Notes: generated from the sequence alone by a model not told the origin. Counted from the stretch's first letter, positions 20,001-28,658 are shown. The stretch is DNA of 64,000 nucleotides from Terrimonas pollutisoli (GCF_029360765.1 NZ_JARKNA010000001.1:744001-808000), one strand, 5' to 3'. Program-made: numbers and translations.

Positions 20001-20265
20001 CATGATTTTGCCCAGGGATTTTTTAAAACTCAGAGATGTTAGCTTAAGCTATACTCTACCCAAAACATGGTCTGGGAAAATTAATGCCGAGTACATTACC
20101 CTAACAGCAATTGGAAGAAATATCCTGCTTTGGACTCCTGAGCGTAACATCTTTATTGATCCGGAAATTTCTGACCTCGGAAACGATTTTCTCAGTGAGT
20201 TTGGTGAACAGGCTGCGGCTCCTTCTACAAGGTCATACGGCGTTTCTCTTAGAGTCGGCTTTTAA
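17083..20265 (+). CDS. SusC/RagA-family TonB-linked outer-membrane transporter 2
   Basis: A 1060-residue outer-membrane TonB-dependent channel. The signal peptide (1-20) and the first residues of the CarboxypepD_reg-like domain (RTITGQVRDDKGEPIPFATI) are nearly those of the other two SusC proteins here. The plug has ALIIIDGVPLNNS and LKGAAATSLYGSRAQNGVVV, followed by a long barrel ending in SLRVGF. The SusD partner begins 30 bp downstream and two further lipoproteins complete the unit. Beyond the N-terminus the barrel differs clearly from SusC 1, so a different ligand is likely. Confidence 0.95.
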   Translation: MRKFASLCAVLMLFNAFAFAQTRTITGQVRDDKGEPIPFATITETGTRKATKADDKGFFSIIINEGGKITITAAGHQQKTITPESGSQDIVLTISAGELTEVVVTSLGVSKAREKIGYATTTFKSEDINRTAPVSALDGLQGKIAGADISTVGGQPGASSKVILRGYSSLQGSNQALIIIDGVPLNNSRLGSGGGLDFGNGLNDINPNDIDNITILKGAAATSLYGSRAQNGVVVITTKKGRSGKLKIDFSSSYIYSTVAKLPEFQNTFGQGWNGLHYKEENGSWGPKLDGVERLWGSTVDNSRLIKPFSAVKDNVKDFYDPGLEMNNSISLRGGNENANFFFSYGNVHSDGILPSDADSYNRHTISLRSQLKAADKFTISSSLNYINKYGSNVTTNDDEAGSGTFENIIQIARDIHIVDFKDYTNKFFNVDNYFTPYAANPYFSLYENGNRLNNDRFFGNLELAYIINKSLNVKWRTGGDFTNARLKDWQAIERPKPGSWRGPLPTNFEGASYTAKVGGVTERSDYIGEINSDIFLNFERDITNDFNLSGFIGGNFNQRQGRAQVSRITDLLIPNFYNLSNTTGIPNTTEAISKRRLFGAYAQANLAYKDYLYLSLNARNDWSSTLPEGKRSFFYPGANLSFVLSKLVDIKPAKVDYLKIRVAYGQTGKDADPYLLESVLARGNVGLGFGNILFPIGGVSAFELANVIGNKALEPEITTEFEVGLEAKFLKSRIGIDVSYYNKVSDGQILNIPIAPSTGYTSQVANFGKLENQGIEATLNIVPVKTKDFTWDINYTFTKNTNKIKELPSGLDKVDFTSYFAIKMVGRVGEPMGIIEAPIPTLTDDGKYVVNGSNGFLIPTGEDHSYGNVQRDFIMGLNNSFTYKNWRLGFTLDYRKGGHFVSRTADLTYFVGNAYLSQYNNRRPFIIPNSVVQDGVDAQGKPVYIENTHPIDMTNFNSYWYHTSNDAFAWGNMILPRDFLKLRDVSLSYTLPKTWSGKINAEYITLTAIGRNILLWTPERNIFIDPEISDLGNDFLSEFGEQAAAPSTRSYGVSLRVGF

Positions 20266-20295
20266 AAATGTATAATTTTTTAAATTATTCAGAAT

Positions 20296-21825
20296 ATGAA
20301 ACGATTAAATAAAACCCTTTTCTTCACGTTGGCTGGAATCATATTTCTGGCCGCTTGCAAAAAGGAACTCGATATTAATACAGATCCCAATAACCCATCT
20401 TTATCTCAGGGTACTCCGAAATTAGTATTTCCAGTAGCTGTTGCTTCAACAGCCGGAAGACTGGGTGGAGACCTTGCTATCCTGGGTGGTATCTGGTCGC
20501 AATACTGGACCCAAAACACGACTTCAAATCAGTATAAGGAAATTGATGCGTTTGGATTAACCAAGACGGATTTTAATGGGGCCTGGAATGAATTATTTTC
20601 CGGCGCTTTGTCTGATTTGTCTTTTGTAAGAACCAAAGCAAAAGAAAGTGAAGACTGGACTTTTTATCTTTTAGGCACAGTTATAAACGTATATACATTT
20701 CAAATGTTAGTGGATTTGTATGACCAGGTGCCTTATACCGAAGCTTTTCAGGGTTCTGATAATCTGCAACCGAAATTTGATGACGGCGACACCGTTTATA
20801 AAGCCTTGATTGCAGCTTTAGATGATGCCTTGTCCAAAGATTTCTCACTAAGCACCAATACTTCACCCGGCAGGTATGATCTGTTGTTTCCAGGAGTTGG
20901 TAATGATGATGTGGAGGCTGAAATTGATTGGCTTAACAACAATAATTTGGACAAATGGATTCAATTTGCCAATACGCTAAAGCTGAAATTATATTTAAGA
21001 ATGGTTTATGCTAAACCAACGGAAGCAGAAGCCGGAATAAAAGGCATGATTGATAACGGAGCAGAATTTTTAAGTGAAAACGCCTGGCTTAATGTTTTTG
21101 AGAATCTTGCTGATAAAAGCAATCCGTTATATGAGTATAATTTCAGAAAGTTGAATACCGATGCCAATCTGAAAGCCAGTTTTACTTTCTTATCCTGGCT
21201 CCAGGCCAATTCTGATCCTCGCATACCTTTTTATTATCAACCGCGTACCGGAACCACCAATCAATACCAGGCTATTCACCAGGGCGATTACCTGAACCCG
21301 GACCCTGCATTTAACACGGCTTCAAAGGCACTGGTTTTAGCTATTGATCCGGTTGATTTTATTTCTTTAGCTGAGTCTTATTTTCTACAGGCCGAAGCCC
21401 TGGAGCGTTACTATGGAGGCGCAGGGGCAAAAGCTATGTATGACGCCGGCGTATCTGCTTCATTTACCCGTTATGGGTTGAGTGCAGCAAGTTTTTTGGT
21501 TCCCGGAGGTAATTATGAATATCCCGCAGGAGATTTTGAGCAGAAACTGGAAGCCATTATTACTCAGAAATGGGCTTCTATGCCAAATTCCCATTCCTTG
21601 GAAGCTTTTTTTGAAAAAAACCGGACAGGTTATCCCAAATACAGCCCGGTTTATTCCACAGATGCAGCATACATTCCAGGGCAGTTTGTTTATCCTTTTA
21701 ATGGAGTAACTCCCGGAAAACAATTTGCTAAACGGCTGGTATTTCCGGATTCAGAAAGAAGCAAAAATTCCAATACACCGCCGGAAGAGCCCATTACTAA
21801 AAAAATTTGGTGGGATGTTAAATAA
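20296..21825 (+). CDS. SusD/RagB-family nutrient-binding lipoprotein 2
   Basis: A 509-residue surface lipoprotein, partner of SusC 2. The signal peptide ends LAAC (Cys about 21) and is followed by LDINTDPNNPSLSQGTP, the classic SusD-like_2 opening. Helical repeat regions follow, with WIQFANTLKLKLYLRM and LAESYFLQAEAL as recognisable conserved segments. The C-terminus EEPITKKIWWDVK is the usual family ending. It is followed within 18 bp by the next lipoprotein gene, so it belongs to a four-gene unit. Confidence 0.95.
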   Translation: MKRLNKTLFFTLAGIIFLAACKKELDINTDPNNPSLSQGTPKLVFPVAVASTAGRLGGDLAILGGIWSQYWTQNTTSNQYKEIDAFGLTKTDFNGAWNELFSGALSDLSFVRTKAKESEDWTFYLLGTVINVYTFQMLVDLYDQVPYTEAFQGSDNLQPKFDDGDTVYKALIAALDDALSKDFSLSTNTSPGRYDLLFPGVGNDDVEAEIDWLNNNNLDKWIQFANTLKLKLYLRMVYAKPTEAEAGIKGMIDNGAEFLSENAWLNVFENLADKSNPLYEYNFRKLNTDANLKASFTFLSWLQANSDPRIPFYYQPRTGTTNQYQAIHQGDYLNPDPAFNTASKALVLAIDPVDFISLAESYFLQAEALERYYGGAGAKAMYDAGVSASFTRYGLSAASFLVPGGNYEYPAGDFEQKLEAIITQKWASMPNSHSLEAFFEKNRTGYPKYSPVYSTDAAYIPGQFVYPFNGVTPGKQFAKRLVFPDSERSKNSNTPPEEPITKKIWWDVK

Positions 21826-21843
21826 CCATTTAAAAATCATGAT

Positions 21844-22509
21844 ATGGGAACAATATTAAAAATCATTTATGCTTCTTTTATTTCAGGACTGATACTATCA
21901 GCCTGTGCAAAAAAAGAGGAATTTAATAATAATGATCAGCATGTTGGTAAAAACTCAAGAATAATTTATTTCCCATCGGTAACTATTAAAGGGGATCGTT
22001 TAATTATTCTGGATGTCGGTGCATCTTTTACCGAGCCCGGCGTAACAGCCCTGCTTAATAACGAACCGGTAACTTTTACAACAACGGGTTCTGTTAATAC
22101 GGCCAGCCCGGGAGTTTATGTACTTGAGTATGCCGCCGAAAACCAAGAAGGATACACGGCTTCTGATTGGAGAACCGTAGTTGTAATAGGCAATGATGTA
22201 GCCGCAAATGACTTTTCAGGTACCTATAACAGAGCGGTCACAAATGTTAATAGCACATGGACAAAAACTGCAAATGGTGTTTATACGGTAGAGAATCCGG
22301 GAGGCGCAGGGGTTGGCGCCGGATTGGAAGTGATCGCTGTTAACTACCAGGGTAATAAAATTAAAATACCAAGACAGATTTCGCCTGATTTTGGCGAGGT
22401 TAGTTCAGGAAATGAAACTTATACACCAACGCCTCCACCTGCGAAATATTCCTGGAGTTTTTTTGCCGGTGGTTACGGTACACAGCTTAGAACTTTCATT
22501 AAACAATAA
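21844..22509 (+). CDS. DUF5011/DUF5012-type Ig-like lipoprotein
   Basis: A 221-residue lipoprotein encoded directly after susD 2. The signal peptide ends LILSAC (Cys about 21). Residues about 45-120 (KGDRLIILDVGASFTEPGV, followed by FTTTGSVNTASPGVYVLEY and WRTVVV) form the DUF5011-like immunoglobulin fold also seen in bacterial surface proteins. The C-terminal part has no recognised fold. Such proteins accompany certain SusCD pairs and probably sit on the cell surface as accessory binding or structural parts; this role is inferred from position. Confidence 0.8.
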   Translation: MGTILKIIYASFISGLILSACAKKEEFNNNDQHVGKNSRIIYFPSVTIKGDRLIILDVGASFTEPGVTALLNNEPVTFTTTGSVNTASPGVYVLEYAAENQEGYTASDWRTVVVIGNDVAANDFSGTYNRAVTNVNSTWTKTANGVYTVENPGGAGVGAGLEVIAVNYQGNKIKIPRQISPDFGEVSSGNETYTPTPPPAKYSWSFFAGGYGTQLRTFIKQ

Positions 22510-22532
22510 AATGAAAAAAAATGAAATGAGCC

Positions 22533-22649
22533 ATGATAATACCTGTCACCAACCGGAATGATTATTTAGCGAACCTGTCTGCCGACAGGCAGGATTCCAT
22601 CTCGAAGCAGGTCTGGGACAAGTTATGGCCAAAAAACAATAAAAAATAA
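22533..22649 (+). pseudogene. Possible remnant of a SusD-like C-terminus carrying a palindromic insertion
   Basis: A 38-codon open frame in the gap between two lipoprotein genes, ending four bases before the next ATG. It reads PVTNRNDYLANL, then LSADRQD, then SISKQVWDKLWPKNNKK. The tail with its W-D-K pattern resembles the end of SusD-like proteins. The LSADRQ part is encoded by a palindrome (22574-22589). It could be a real small gene, but a degraded 3' fragment fits better. Weakly supported. Confidence 0.35.
22574..22593. repeat. Short palindromic element CCTGTCtgccGACAGG
   Basis: A 6-bp perfect stem with a 4-base loop, followed by CAGG so that an alternative TGCC/GGCA pairing is also possible. 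From memory, such TGCCTGTCGGCAG-like palindromes are dispersed in Bacteroidota genomes; no second copy was noticed in this window. Confidence 0.45.
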
Positions 22650-22653
22650 GCAT

Positions 22654-23145
22654 ATGAAAATAATATTATCTAAATCTTTGGTTGTTGCTGTTGCATTAGG
22701 ATTTGTGATTAGTTCATGTCAGAAAAAACCGGACATTGAATATACTTCTACGGTCAATATGTCTGCGGAATGGTTTGTCAGGTATTATGATGATACAGCC
22801 CCTACTGTGGCATTAATCCCCTATCGCGATTTGCTGACTTATAACACCTCAGATCCAAATCGTAGCCAGGTATGGATTGATGATCATTTTTGGCCGTTTA
22901 AAGCAAAAGCAAATGTGGATTATACTAATTTGACCTTTGTTACGACCGACAATGCGGAAGATATATTGAGTGGTGGGAAGGTTAAAATTTATGAAGGAAA
23001 AGTTATTCAGGGAGCAGGCATATCCAAATCCGGGAACAAGGTCGACAGTATTTTTTTAAGAGTTGAATTTCTTGATGATGATCCTGGTTTCATTTATCAG
23101 ATTCGTGGTCATCAGCGTACTGGTTTTTTTGAAGACGAATATTAA
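22654..23145 (+). CDS. Putative lipid-binding-type lipoprotein of a SusCD unit
   Basis: A 163-residue lipoprotein. The signal peptide ends VISSC (Cys about 22), followed by QKKPDIEYTSTVNMSAEWFVRYYD. The remaining small beta-rich domain (VWIDDHFWPFKAKANVDY, LTFVTTDN, VKIYEGKVIQGAG, IFLRVEFLDDDPGFIYQIRG) resembles the lipid-binding putative hydrolase family found as the last gene of some SusCD operons. The assignment is from memory of that family and from gene order, not from catalytic residues. It ends the four-gene unit and is followed by a terminator. Confidence 0.75.
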   Translation: MKIILSKSLVVAVALGFVISSCQKKPDIEYTSTVNMSAEWFVRYYDDTAPTVALIPYRDLLTYNTSDPNRSQVWIDDHFWPFKAKANVDYTNLTFVTTDNAEDILSGGKVKIYEGKVIQGAGISKSGNKVDSIFLRVEFLDDDPGFIYQIRGHQRTGFFEDEY

Positions 23146-23225
23146 TTCATCAGTTATCAGAAAATCTTAATATAATAACAGGAACTGACTTCTGGTTCAA
23201 AACATACTTCGGTTCAAGAATTTTC

Positions 23226-23261
23226 AATTGCACTGACTTTCAGAGTTGGTGCAATTCTTTT
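23226..23261 (+). terminator. Terminator after the SusCD unit 2 operon
   Basis: AATTGCAC (23226-23233) pairs with GTGCAATT (23249-23256). The interior extends the helix with mixed Watson-Crick and G-T pairs to a 3-base loop, and CTTTT follows. It lies 80 bases after the last stop codon. Confidence 0.7.
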
Positions 23262-23384
23262 AATACCCTCTAATGCGATCTTTCTTAGCAGACAGCTACA
23301 TAGCAGGCTGCTATGAAATGCAGAACCCTTACAATTTTAATTTTAATCAAGAAGTTATTTTTTTATTAAAGGCGGTAATGATTT

Positions 23385-23442
23385 GTTAAAAAAAAAGTTA
23401 TCTTGGCGCAGCAAAATTCATGGTTAGGGTGTCTCATCTAAC
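23385..23442 (+). promoter_or_regulatory. Conserved susC leader 3 (shorter form)
   Basis: GTTAA (23385-23389) and GCAGCAA (23408-23414) are 18 bases apart, and the preceding CGGTAATGATTT is identical to leader 2. A 5-bp hairpin GTTAG/CTAAC with a 10-base loop (23423-23442) follows almost at once. Here the leader is about 120 bases shorter and the stem sequence is inverted compared with leaders 1 and 2. The upstream stretch 23262-23384 has no gene. Confidence 0.45.
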
Positions 23443-23512
23443 GGTTCATTACTTGAACCTGACCTTTTTCCATTGGATTTTAATGTTTTAAAAAACTAAA
23501 CAAACAATTAAC

Positions 23513-26500
23513 ATGAGAAAAATTGCATCACTGCTTGCGGTGCTGATGCTGCTATGCTTTTTTGCATTTGCACAAACTACCCGCACTGTAAAAGGGGTAA
23601 TTAGGGATGACAAGGGAGAGCCTATTCCCTTTGCAACTATTTCCGAAGCCGGTACTAAAAATGCTACAACTGCAGACGCAACCGGATCTTTTTCAATTAA
23701 AGTAAAAGAAGGGGCTAAACTAACAGTTTCTGCTACTGGATTTAACACTAGTACAGAAACTCCCGGAGCTGGAGATTTTGTGGTTTCTTTGGCCAAAAAG
23801 GTCGGAGAAATGCAGGAAGTAGTTATTACAACTGCTTTAGGTGTGGCTAAAACTAAAAAGTCACTTGTTTATTCGACTCAAACAGTAAATGCAGCCGAGC
23901 TAAATAAAGTTCGGGCTACAGATATTTCCGCTGCTTTGGCCGGTAAAGTATCAGGATTGCAGGTACTTGGAACTCCCAGTTCTAACTTTGGCGAAGGAAA
24001 CGTAAGAATTCGTGGTTCTGCTTCGCTGGAAGGAGGAAATCCTATTTATGTAGTAGATGGTACGGTCGTAAATCTTGGTGCTATAAACTTGGATGATGTC
24101 GAAAGTCTTACTGTATTGAAAGGGCCTTCAGCTACTGCAATCTATGGTGTTCGTGGTTCGGGGGGTGTTATTTTGATTACTACAAAAAAAGGAACTAGAA
24201 AAGCTCCTTCAGTTATGATCAATTCGCTGACAGAAATTGGAAAGGTTTCTTTGCTGCCTAAGTACCAGAATGAATATGGTGGTGGATATTCCCAAGATTG
24301 GGAAACATTTGAGTTTAATCCGGCAGTTCATCCTGCCGAATGGGCTGCTTTCGAAGGCCAGAAACTGGTTGACTATGGCGCTGATGAAAGCTGGGGACCA
24401 AAAATGGATGGTACTCCTCACCGTTCAGCATATAGCTGGTATCCTGGAGAAAAATTTGGTAAACTAACACCATTTTCCCCTCAGCCTAATAATGTAGAAG
24501 ATTTTTATACCAATACACTCCGCCTTAATAACAATGTAGTTTTTGAAGGGGGGGGGACAAATACTACTTACAGGTTAAGCTACAACAACAGGGTTACTAC
24601 ACTTCCTTATCCTAATACAAGAAAGGAGGAAAACATTTTTTCGATTAAAGGTGCTGTAGATATATCTCCTAAATTAACAGCCAGTTCAAATATTAACTTT
24701 TTAAATATCAAGCAAAAAGGTGATAGAACTGAAGGCTACACGAACGATGGTCAAAACATAAGCCAGAACTTCAACCAGTGGTGGCAGCGCCAGATAGATA
24801 TTAAAGAGCAAAGAGACTACATAAATCCGGCAGGAGGGTTTAAAACATGGAATATAAGAAGCCCGATAGATTCAAGACCTGCCTATTGGGATAATGTTTA
24901 CTACCAGGTATATGAAAGTATCCGCAGAAGATGGCAAAACAGAATCTATGGTGATGTAAATCTTACGTACAAAATCATAGATAATCTGAAGGCTTCTGTG
25001 ATCTTCCGGGCGAATGTGCTAAACAACGGTGGTGATGGACGCATAGCCAGTGGTGGACTTGAGCTAGATAAATATGAAATTTTTAACGGTCAAACCGCGG
25101 AATACAATGGAGAGTTTTTGATTGAGTACAAAAAAAGATTTGGCAATTTTGGTTGGGAGCAATTTGTGGGCGGTAATAAGCGTAAAGATATCCGTCGTGA
25201 AAACTCAGCTAATACGGTTGGCGGTTTATCCGTACCGGATTTATACAGTATAACTGCAAGCAAAGACAGGCCGAATGTAGATAATATCTGGAGAGAGTAT
25301 AAGATTAATTCTCTTTATGCAAGAGGTACGTTCGACTATAAGAATTTCCTGTTTGTTGATTATTCAATCCGGAATGACTGGTCATCTGCTTTGCCAGAAG
25401 GTGAAAATTCTTATTTATACCCATCTGTCGGCTTAAGTTTTGTATTTACTGATCTGCTTGCAGGTTCTAATGTAAAACGAATCCTGAACTATGGTAAATT
25501 AAGAGCTGCTTATGGAAGAGTAGGATCTGACCTCGATCCTTACCAGCTACAAGCTACTTATGGCTTAGGTACACCATATGGTAGTAGTCCAACAATGAAT
25601 GTTCCTACTACTGTTTTTGATCCGGCTATTAAACCATCTCTTTCCAGCGAATATGAGTTTGGAACTGAACTTCAATTTTTTAATAGTAAATTGGGTGTAG
25701 ATTTCAGCTGGTATAGAAAAGACGGGATTGATCAAATTCTTCCTCTTACCACTACTCCTTCTTCAGGGTCATCAAGAGTATTTATCAATGCAGGGTTGAT
25801 CCGCAGCCAGGGATGGGATTTGATCGTAAATGCAAAACCTTTCAGTGGTAGAGATTTTCAGTGGAATATTCAATTTAACCTTGCAAAAAATACCTCAAAA
25901 GTGCTTGACCTGGATACTACAAGAAATATCCGCAGTTATTTATTAGGTTCATCTTCTGGTAATAATCAGGCTGCAGCATTTGGTCCACAGGTGCAATCAA
26001 GGGTTGGAGATGAATGGGGTACTTTCATCGGTACAGGTTATAAAATAGATGAAAAAAGTGGATTGCCGATTGTTAATCGTGATGCTACTTCTGGCCTTTT
26101 TACTGGTTTTGCAAGACAGACAAGTAAAAATCTTGGTTCGGCCCTGCCAGACTTTACAGGTGGATTTCTTACCAGTTTTTCATATAAATCATTTTCTGCC
26201 AGCGCTACTTTCTCTTTTGCGAAAGGTGGAAAGTTCTTTTCAACAACCAAAATGTTTCTTTTGTACTCCGGTCTGCATGAAGAAACAGTGGGTTTAAATG
26301 ATAAAGGAAACCCGGTGAGAAACGATCCTGCTGCTGGGGGTGGTGTTCGTCTTAATGCCGTAAATGCTGATGGTACTGCTTATACAGAGTATGTTGATGC
26401 CCAAACTTACTATGGCGCTCTACAAGGGGTAGATGATCCATTTATGTTGGATGCATCTTATGTGAAAATGTCCGAGGCAAGAGTTGGTTACGATATTCCG

Positions 26501-26692
26501 ATGCATAAGTGGGTTAAAACTGTTAAGAGCCTCAATGTTTCACTTTTTGTTCGCAACCCATGGATGATTTATTCAAAAACAAAGAAGTGGGGGATTGATC
26601 CTTCTGAACTGGAAAATGCGAATGCTTTTTATGAGGGTGGACAATTACCACCAGTAAGAAGCTTTGGATTGAACGTATCAGTTGGCTTTTAA
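23513..26692 (+). CDS. SusC/RagA-family TonB-linked outer-membrane transporter 3
   Basis: A 1059-residue outer-membrane TonB-dependent channel. Signal peptide MRKIASLLAVLMLLCFFAFA; CarboxypepD_reg-like domain beginning RTVKGVIRDDKGEPIPFATI; plug with IYVVDGTVVNLG and LKGPSATAIYGVRGSGGVIL; barrel ending in NVSVGF. The plug's DGTVVN replaces the more usual DGVPxN and the following loop is shorter than in SusC 1 and 2. Its SusD follows after 33 bp. Barrel segments such as NQWWQRQIDIKEQRDY are closer to SusC 1 (RQWWQTNVDIKEQKAAY), suggesting that these two are the nearer paralogues. Confidence 0.95.
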   Translation: MRKIASLLAVLMLLCFFAFAQTTRTVKGVIRDDKGEPIPFATISEAGTKNATTADATGSFSIKVKEGAKLTVSATGFNTSTETPGAGDFVVSLAKKVGEMQEVVITTALGVAKTKKSLVYSTQTVNAAELNKVRATDISAALAGKVSGLQVLGTPSSNFGEGNVRIRGSASLEGGNPIYVVDGTVVNLGAINLDDVESLTVLKGPSATAIYGVRGSGGVILITTKKGTRKAPSVMINSLTEIGKVSLLPKYQNEYGGGYSQDWETFEFNPAVHPAEWAAFEGQKLVDYGADESWGPKMDGTPHRSAYSWYPGEKFGKLTPFSPQPNNVEDFYTNTLRLNNNVVFEGGGTNTTYRLSYNNRVTTLPYPNTRKEENIFSIKGAVDISPKLTASSNINFLNIKQKGDRTEGYTNDGQNISQNFNQWWQRQIDIKEQRDYINPAGGFKTWNIRSPIDSRPAYWDNVYYQVYESIRRRWQNRIYGDVNLTYKIIDNLKASVIFRANVLNNGGDGRIASGGLELDKYEIFNGQTAEYNGEFLIEYKKRFGNFGWEQFVGGNKRKDIRRENSANTVGGLSVPDLYSITASKDRPNVDNIWREYKINSLYARGTFDYKNFLFVDYSIRNDWSSALPEGENSYLYPSVGLSFVFTDLLAGSNVKRILNYGKLRAAYGRVGSDLDPYQLQATYGLGTPYGSSPTMNVPTTVFDPAIKPSLSSEYEFGTELQFFNSKLGVDFSWYRKDGIDQILPLTTTPSSGSSRVFINAGLIRSQGWDLIVNAKPFSGRDFQWNIQFNLAKNTSKVLDLDTTRNIRSYLLGSSSGNNQAAAFGPQVQSRVGDEWGTFIGTGYKIDEKSGLPIVNRDATSGLFTGFARQTSKNLGSALPDFTGGFLTSFSYKSFSASATFSFAKGGKFFSTTKMFLLYSGLHEETVGLNDKGNPVRNDPAAGGGVRLNAVNADGTAYTEYVDAQTYYGALQGVDDPFMLDASYVKMSEARVGYDIPMHKWVKTVKSLNVSLFVRNPWMIYSKTKKWGIDPSELENANAFYEGGQLPPVRSFGLNVSVGF

Positions 26693-26725
26693 TTTAAATG
26701 TTAATTACGATAACAAATTAATTAT

Positions 26726-28174
26726 ATGAAAAATAAAATAATAGCATTTGCGATTGGTTCAGCTGTGGTGGCAAGTGTTGGACTGACAGGGTGTAAAAAA
26801 TTTGAGGATACCAATGTTAACCCTTATGCCACTACAACCCCGGTTACCCAAAATCTGCTTACCGGTGCGCTTCGTTCTTTGCCAAGTGTTACCAACTCTG
26901 CCGTCGGCGCTCTTTATGCACAGCATATAGCAGAAGTACAGTATACAACTACCAGCAGGTTTGCAGATATTAATGTATCATATGCTGCATTCTACACAGG
27001 TCCGTTGCTTTCTTTACAAAAGATTATCGACTTTAATTCAGACCCTGCAACTGCTCCGACTGTTGTTGACGGTGGGTCTAATGCCAACCAAATTGCTGTG
27101 GCACGTATACTAAAGGCTTATTTCTTTTTTCACATTACTAACAGATGGGGAGATATTCCTTACAGTGAAGCATTGAAGCAAGGCGACAATTTGGCGCCTA
27201 AATTTGATAAACAGCAGGATGTTTATACAGACCTTTTCAAGGAGTTGAAAGAGGCAGCTAATCAATTTGATGGTGGTAAAATAGTTGCGGGTGATATTTT
27301 CCTGGGTGGCAGTGTAAACAAATGGAAAGCATTTGCTAACTCACTTAGACTTGTAATGGCTTTACGCCTTTCTAAAGCAGATCCTGCTAAAGGTAAAGCA
27401 GAGTTTATTGATGCAAAAAATGCTGGTGTTATCCTGACAAATGCAGAAACCTACAAATACAATCATTTAAATGAAACAGCAAATGAAAGTGCATGGTATG
27501 CCCGTTATTTGACCCGTTTTGATTATGCAATCAGCAAACCATTTCTCGATTATTTGCAAAGCGTAAATGACCCAAGAATTCCTGCATTTGCAGATAAGCC
27601 TACAGATGGTAATGCAAACTATAAGGGAATGCCTTATGGGTTAGATGTTACTACTGGTATTCCTAATAATTCCATTTCATATATTGGTACAAACCTGAGA
27701 AAGCAAAATTCGCCTGAATACATTCTTTCGGCTGCACATGTGTTATTTACATTAGCTGAAGGTGAAAAAAGAGGATGGAATGCAGGTAATGCACCAAATG
27801 ATGTGGAGGCTGCTAAATTTTATCTTGATGGTATAAAAGCATCAATGGAGCAATATGGTGTTTCAGGTGGTTATGCTGCTTACGTATTGCAGCCTGATAT
27901 TGTATATTCGGCTACGGATGCGATAAAACAGATTTCATATCAAAGATGGATTGCACTTTATTTGAATGGATTTGAATCCTGGATGGAGTGGAGAAGAACA
28001 GGATTCCCAACTCTCAGCCCTGGACCTGCTCCCCTTACCTCTGATGGGCAAATCCCAAGAAGACAAGCTTACACTACTTTGGAAAGAGATTTAAACCTGG
28101 ATAATTATAAAGCGGTTTTGCAATCGCAGGGCCCGGATGAACTTAATACAAAAATTTGGATAGATAAACCATAG
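26726..28174 (+). CDS. SusD/RagB-family nutrient-binding lipoprotein 3
   Basis: A 482-residue surface lipoprotein, partner of SusC 3. The signal peptide ends LTGC (Cys about 23), followed by KKFEDTNVNPYATTTPV. The central FFFHITNRWGDIPYSEAL and VNKWKAFANSLRLVMALRL and the C-terminal ISYQRWIALYLNGFESWMEW are standard SusD-like_2 segments, close to those of SusD 1. The last residues ELNTKIWIDKP match the usual end. Terminated by a long hairpin 18 bases downstream. Confidence 0.95.
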   Translation: MKNKIIAFAIGSAVVASVGLTGCKKFEDTNVNPYATTTPVTQNLLTGALRSLPSVTNSAVGALYAQHIAEVQYTTTSRFADINVSYAAFYTGPLLSLQKIIDFNSDPATAPTVVDGGSNANQIAVARILKAYFFFHITNRWGDIPYSEALKQGDNLAPKFDKQQDVYTDLFKELKEAANQFDGGKIVAGDIFLGGSVNKWKAFANSLRLVMALRLSKADPAKGKAEFIDAKNAGVILTNAETYKYNHLNETANESAWYARYLTRFDYAISKPFLDYLQSVNDPRIPAFADKPTDGNANYKGMPYGLDVTTGIPNNSISYIGTNLRKQNSPEYILSAAHVLFTLAEGEKRGWNAGNAPNDVEAAKFYLDGIKASMEQYGVSGGYAAYVLQPDIVYSATDAIKQISYQRWIALYLNGFESWMEWRRTGFPTLSPGPAPLTSDGQIPRRQAYTTLERDLNLDNYKAVLQSQGPDELNTKIWIDKP

Positions 28175-28191
28175 AATTATCATTGCAAATA

Positions 28192-28232
28192 AAAATGAAA
28201 AGGCTGTCTTGATAGGCGGCCTTTTCATTTTT
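28192..28232 (+). terminator. Rho-independent terminator after SusCD unit 3
   Basis: AAAATGAAAAGGC (28192-28204) pairs perfectly with GCCTTTTCATTTT (28219-28231), giving a 13-bp stem with T-rich and A-rich flanks, so it could act in both directions. Confidence 0.8.
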
Positions 28233-28346
28233 GGTTGTCTTGCCTTAATAAAAGTTCGGTTTTTGAGAATTCAAAATAGTCTGGCTTAAAGCGACTTAAA
28301 AAGCGATATTTGCTTTTATAATTAATTATTTATTTAATTTAAAAAG

Positions 28347-28658
28347 ATGCCCGACCAACCCCAACCCAATCAACTCAATATAGAAATCTCCGAAGAAGTA
28401 GCAGAAGGTTCGTATGCCAACCTGGCGATCATTACCCATTCGCATGCGGAGTTTGTCATCGACTTCGTGAATGTGATGCCTGGTACACCAAAGAGTAAAG
28501 TCAAATCACGAATTATACTGACACCACAGCATGCAAAAAGGCTCATGAAAGCCATCACAGAAAATATTAGCAAGTACGAAGCTGCGAATGGAACAATAAA
28601 GGACTTGGAAGAAATTCAGTTACCATTAAACTTTGGCGGCCCTACTGCACAGGCTTAG
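28347..28658 (+). CDS. DUF3467 family protein
   Basis: A 103-residue soluble protein: LNIEISEEVAEGSYANLAII, then HSHAEFVIDFVNVMPG, then KSRIILTPQHAKRLMKAI. This is the complete DUF3467 fold, a small conserved bacterial protein of unknown role. No signal peptide or membrane segment. Its stop codon is immediately followed by a six-unit heptamer array. It is probably a single-gene transcript. Confidence 0.9.
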   Translation: MPDQPQPNQLNIEISEEVAEGSYANLAIITHSHAEFVIDFVNVMPGTPKSKVKSRIILTPQHAKRLMKAITENISKYEAANGTIKDLEEIQLPLNFGGPTAQA

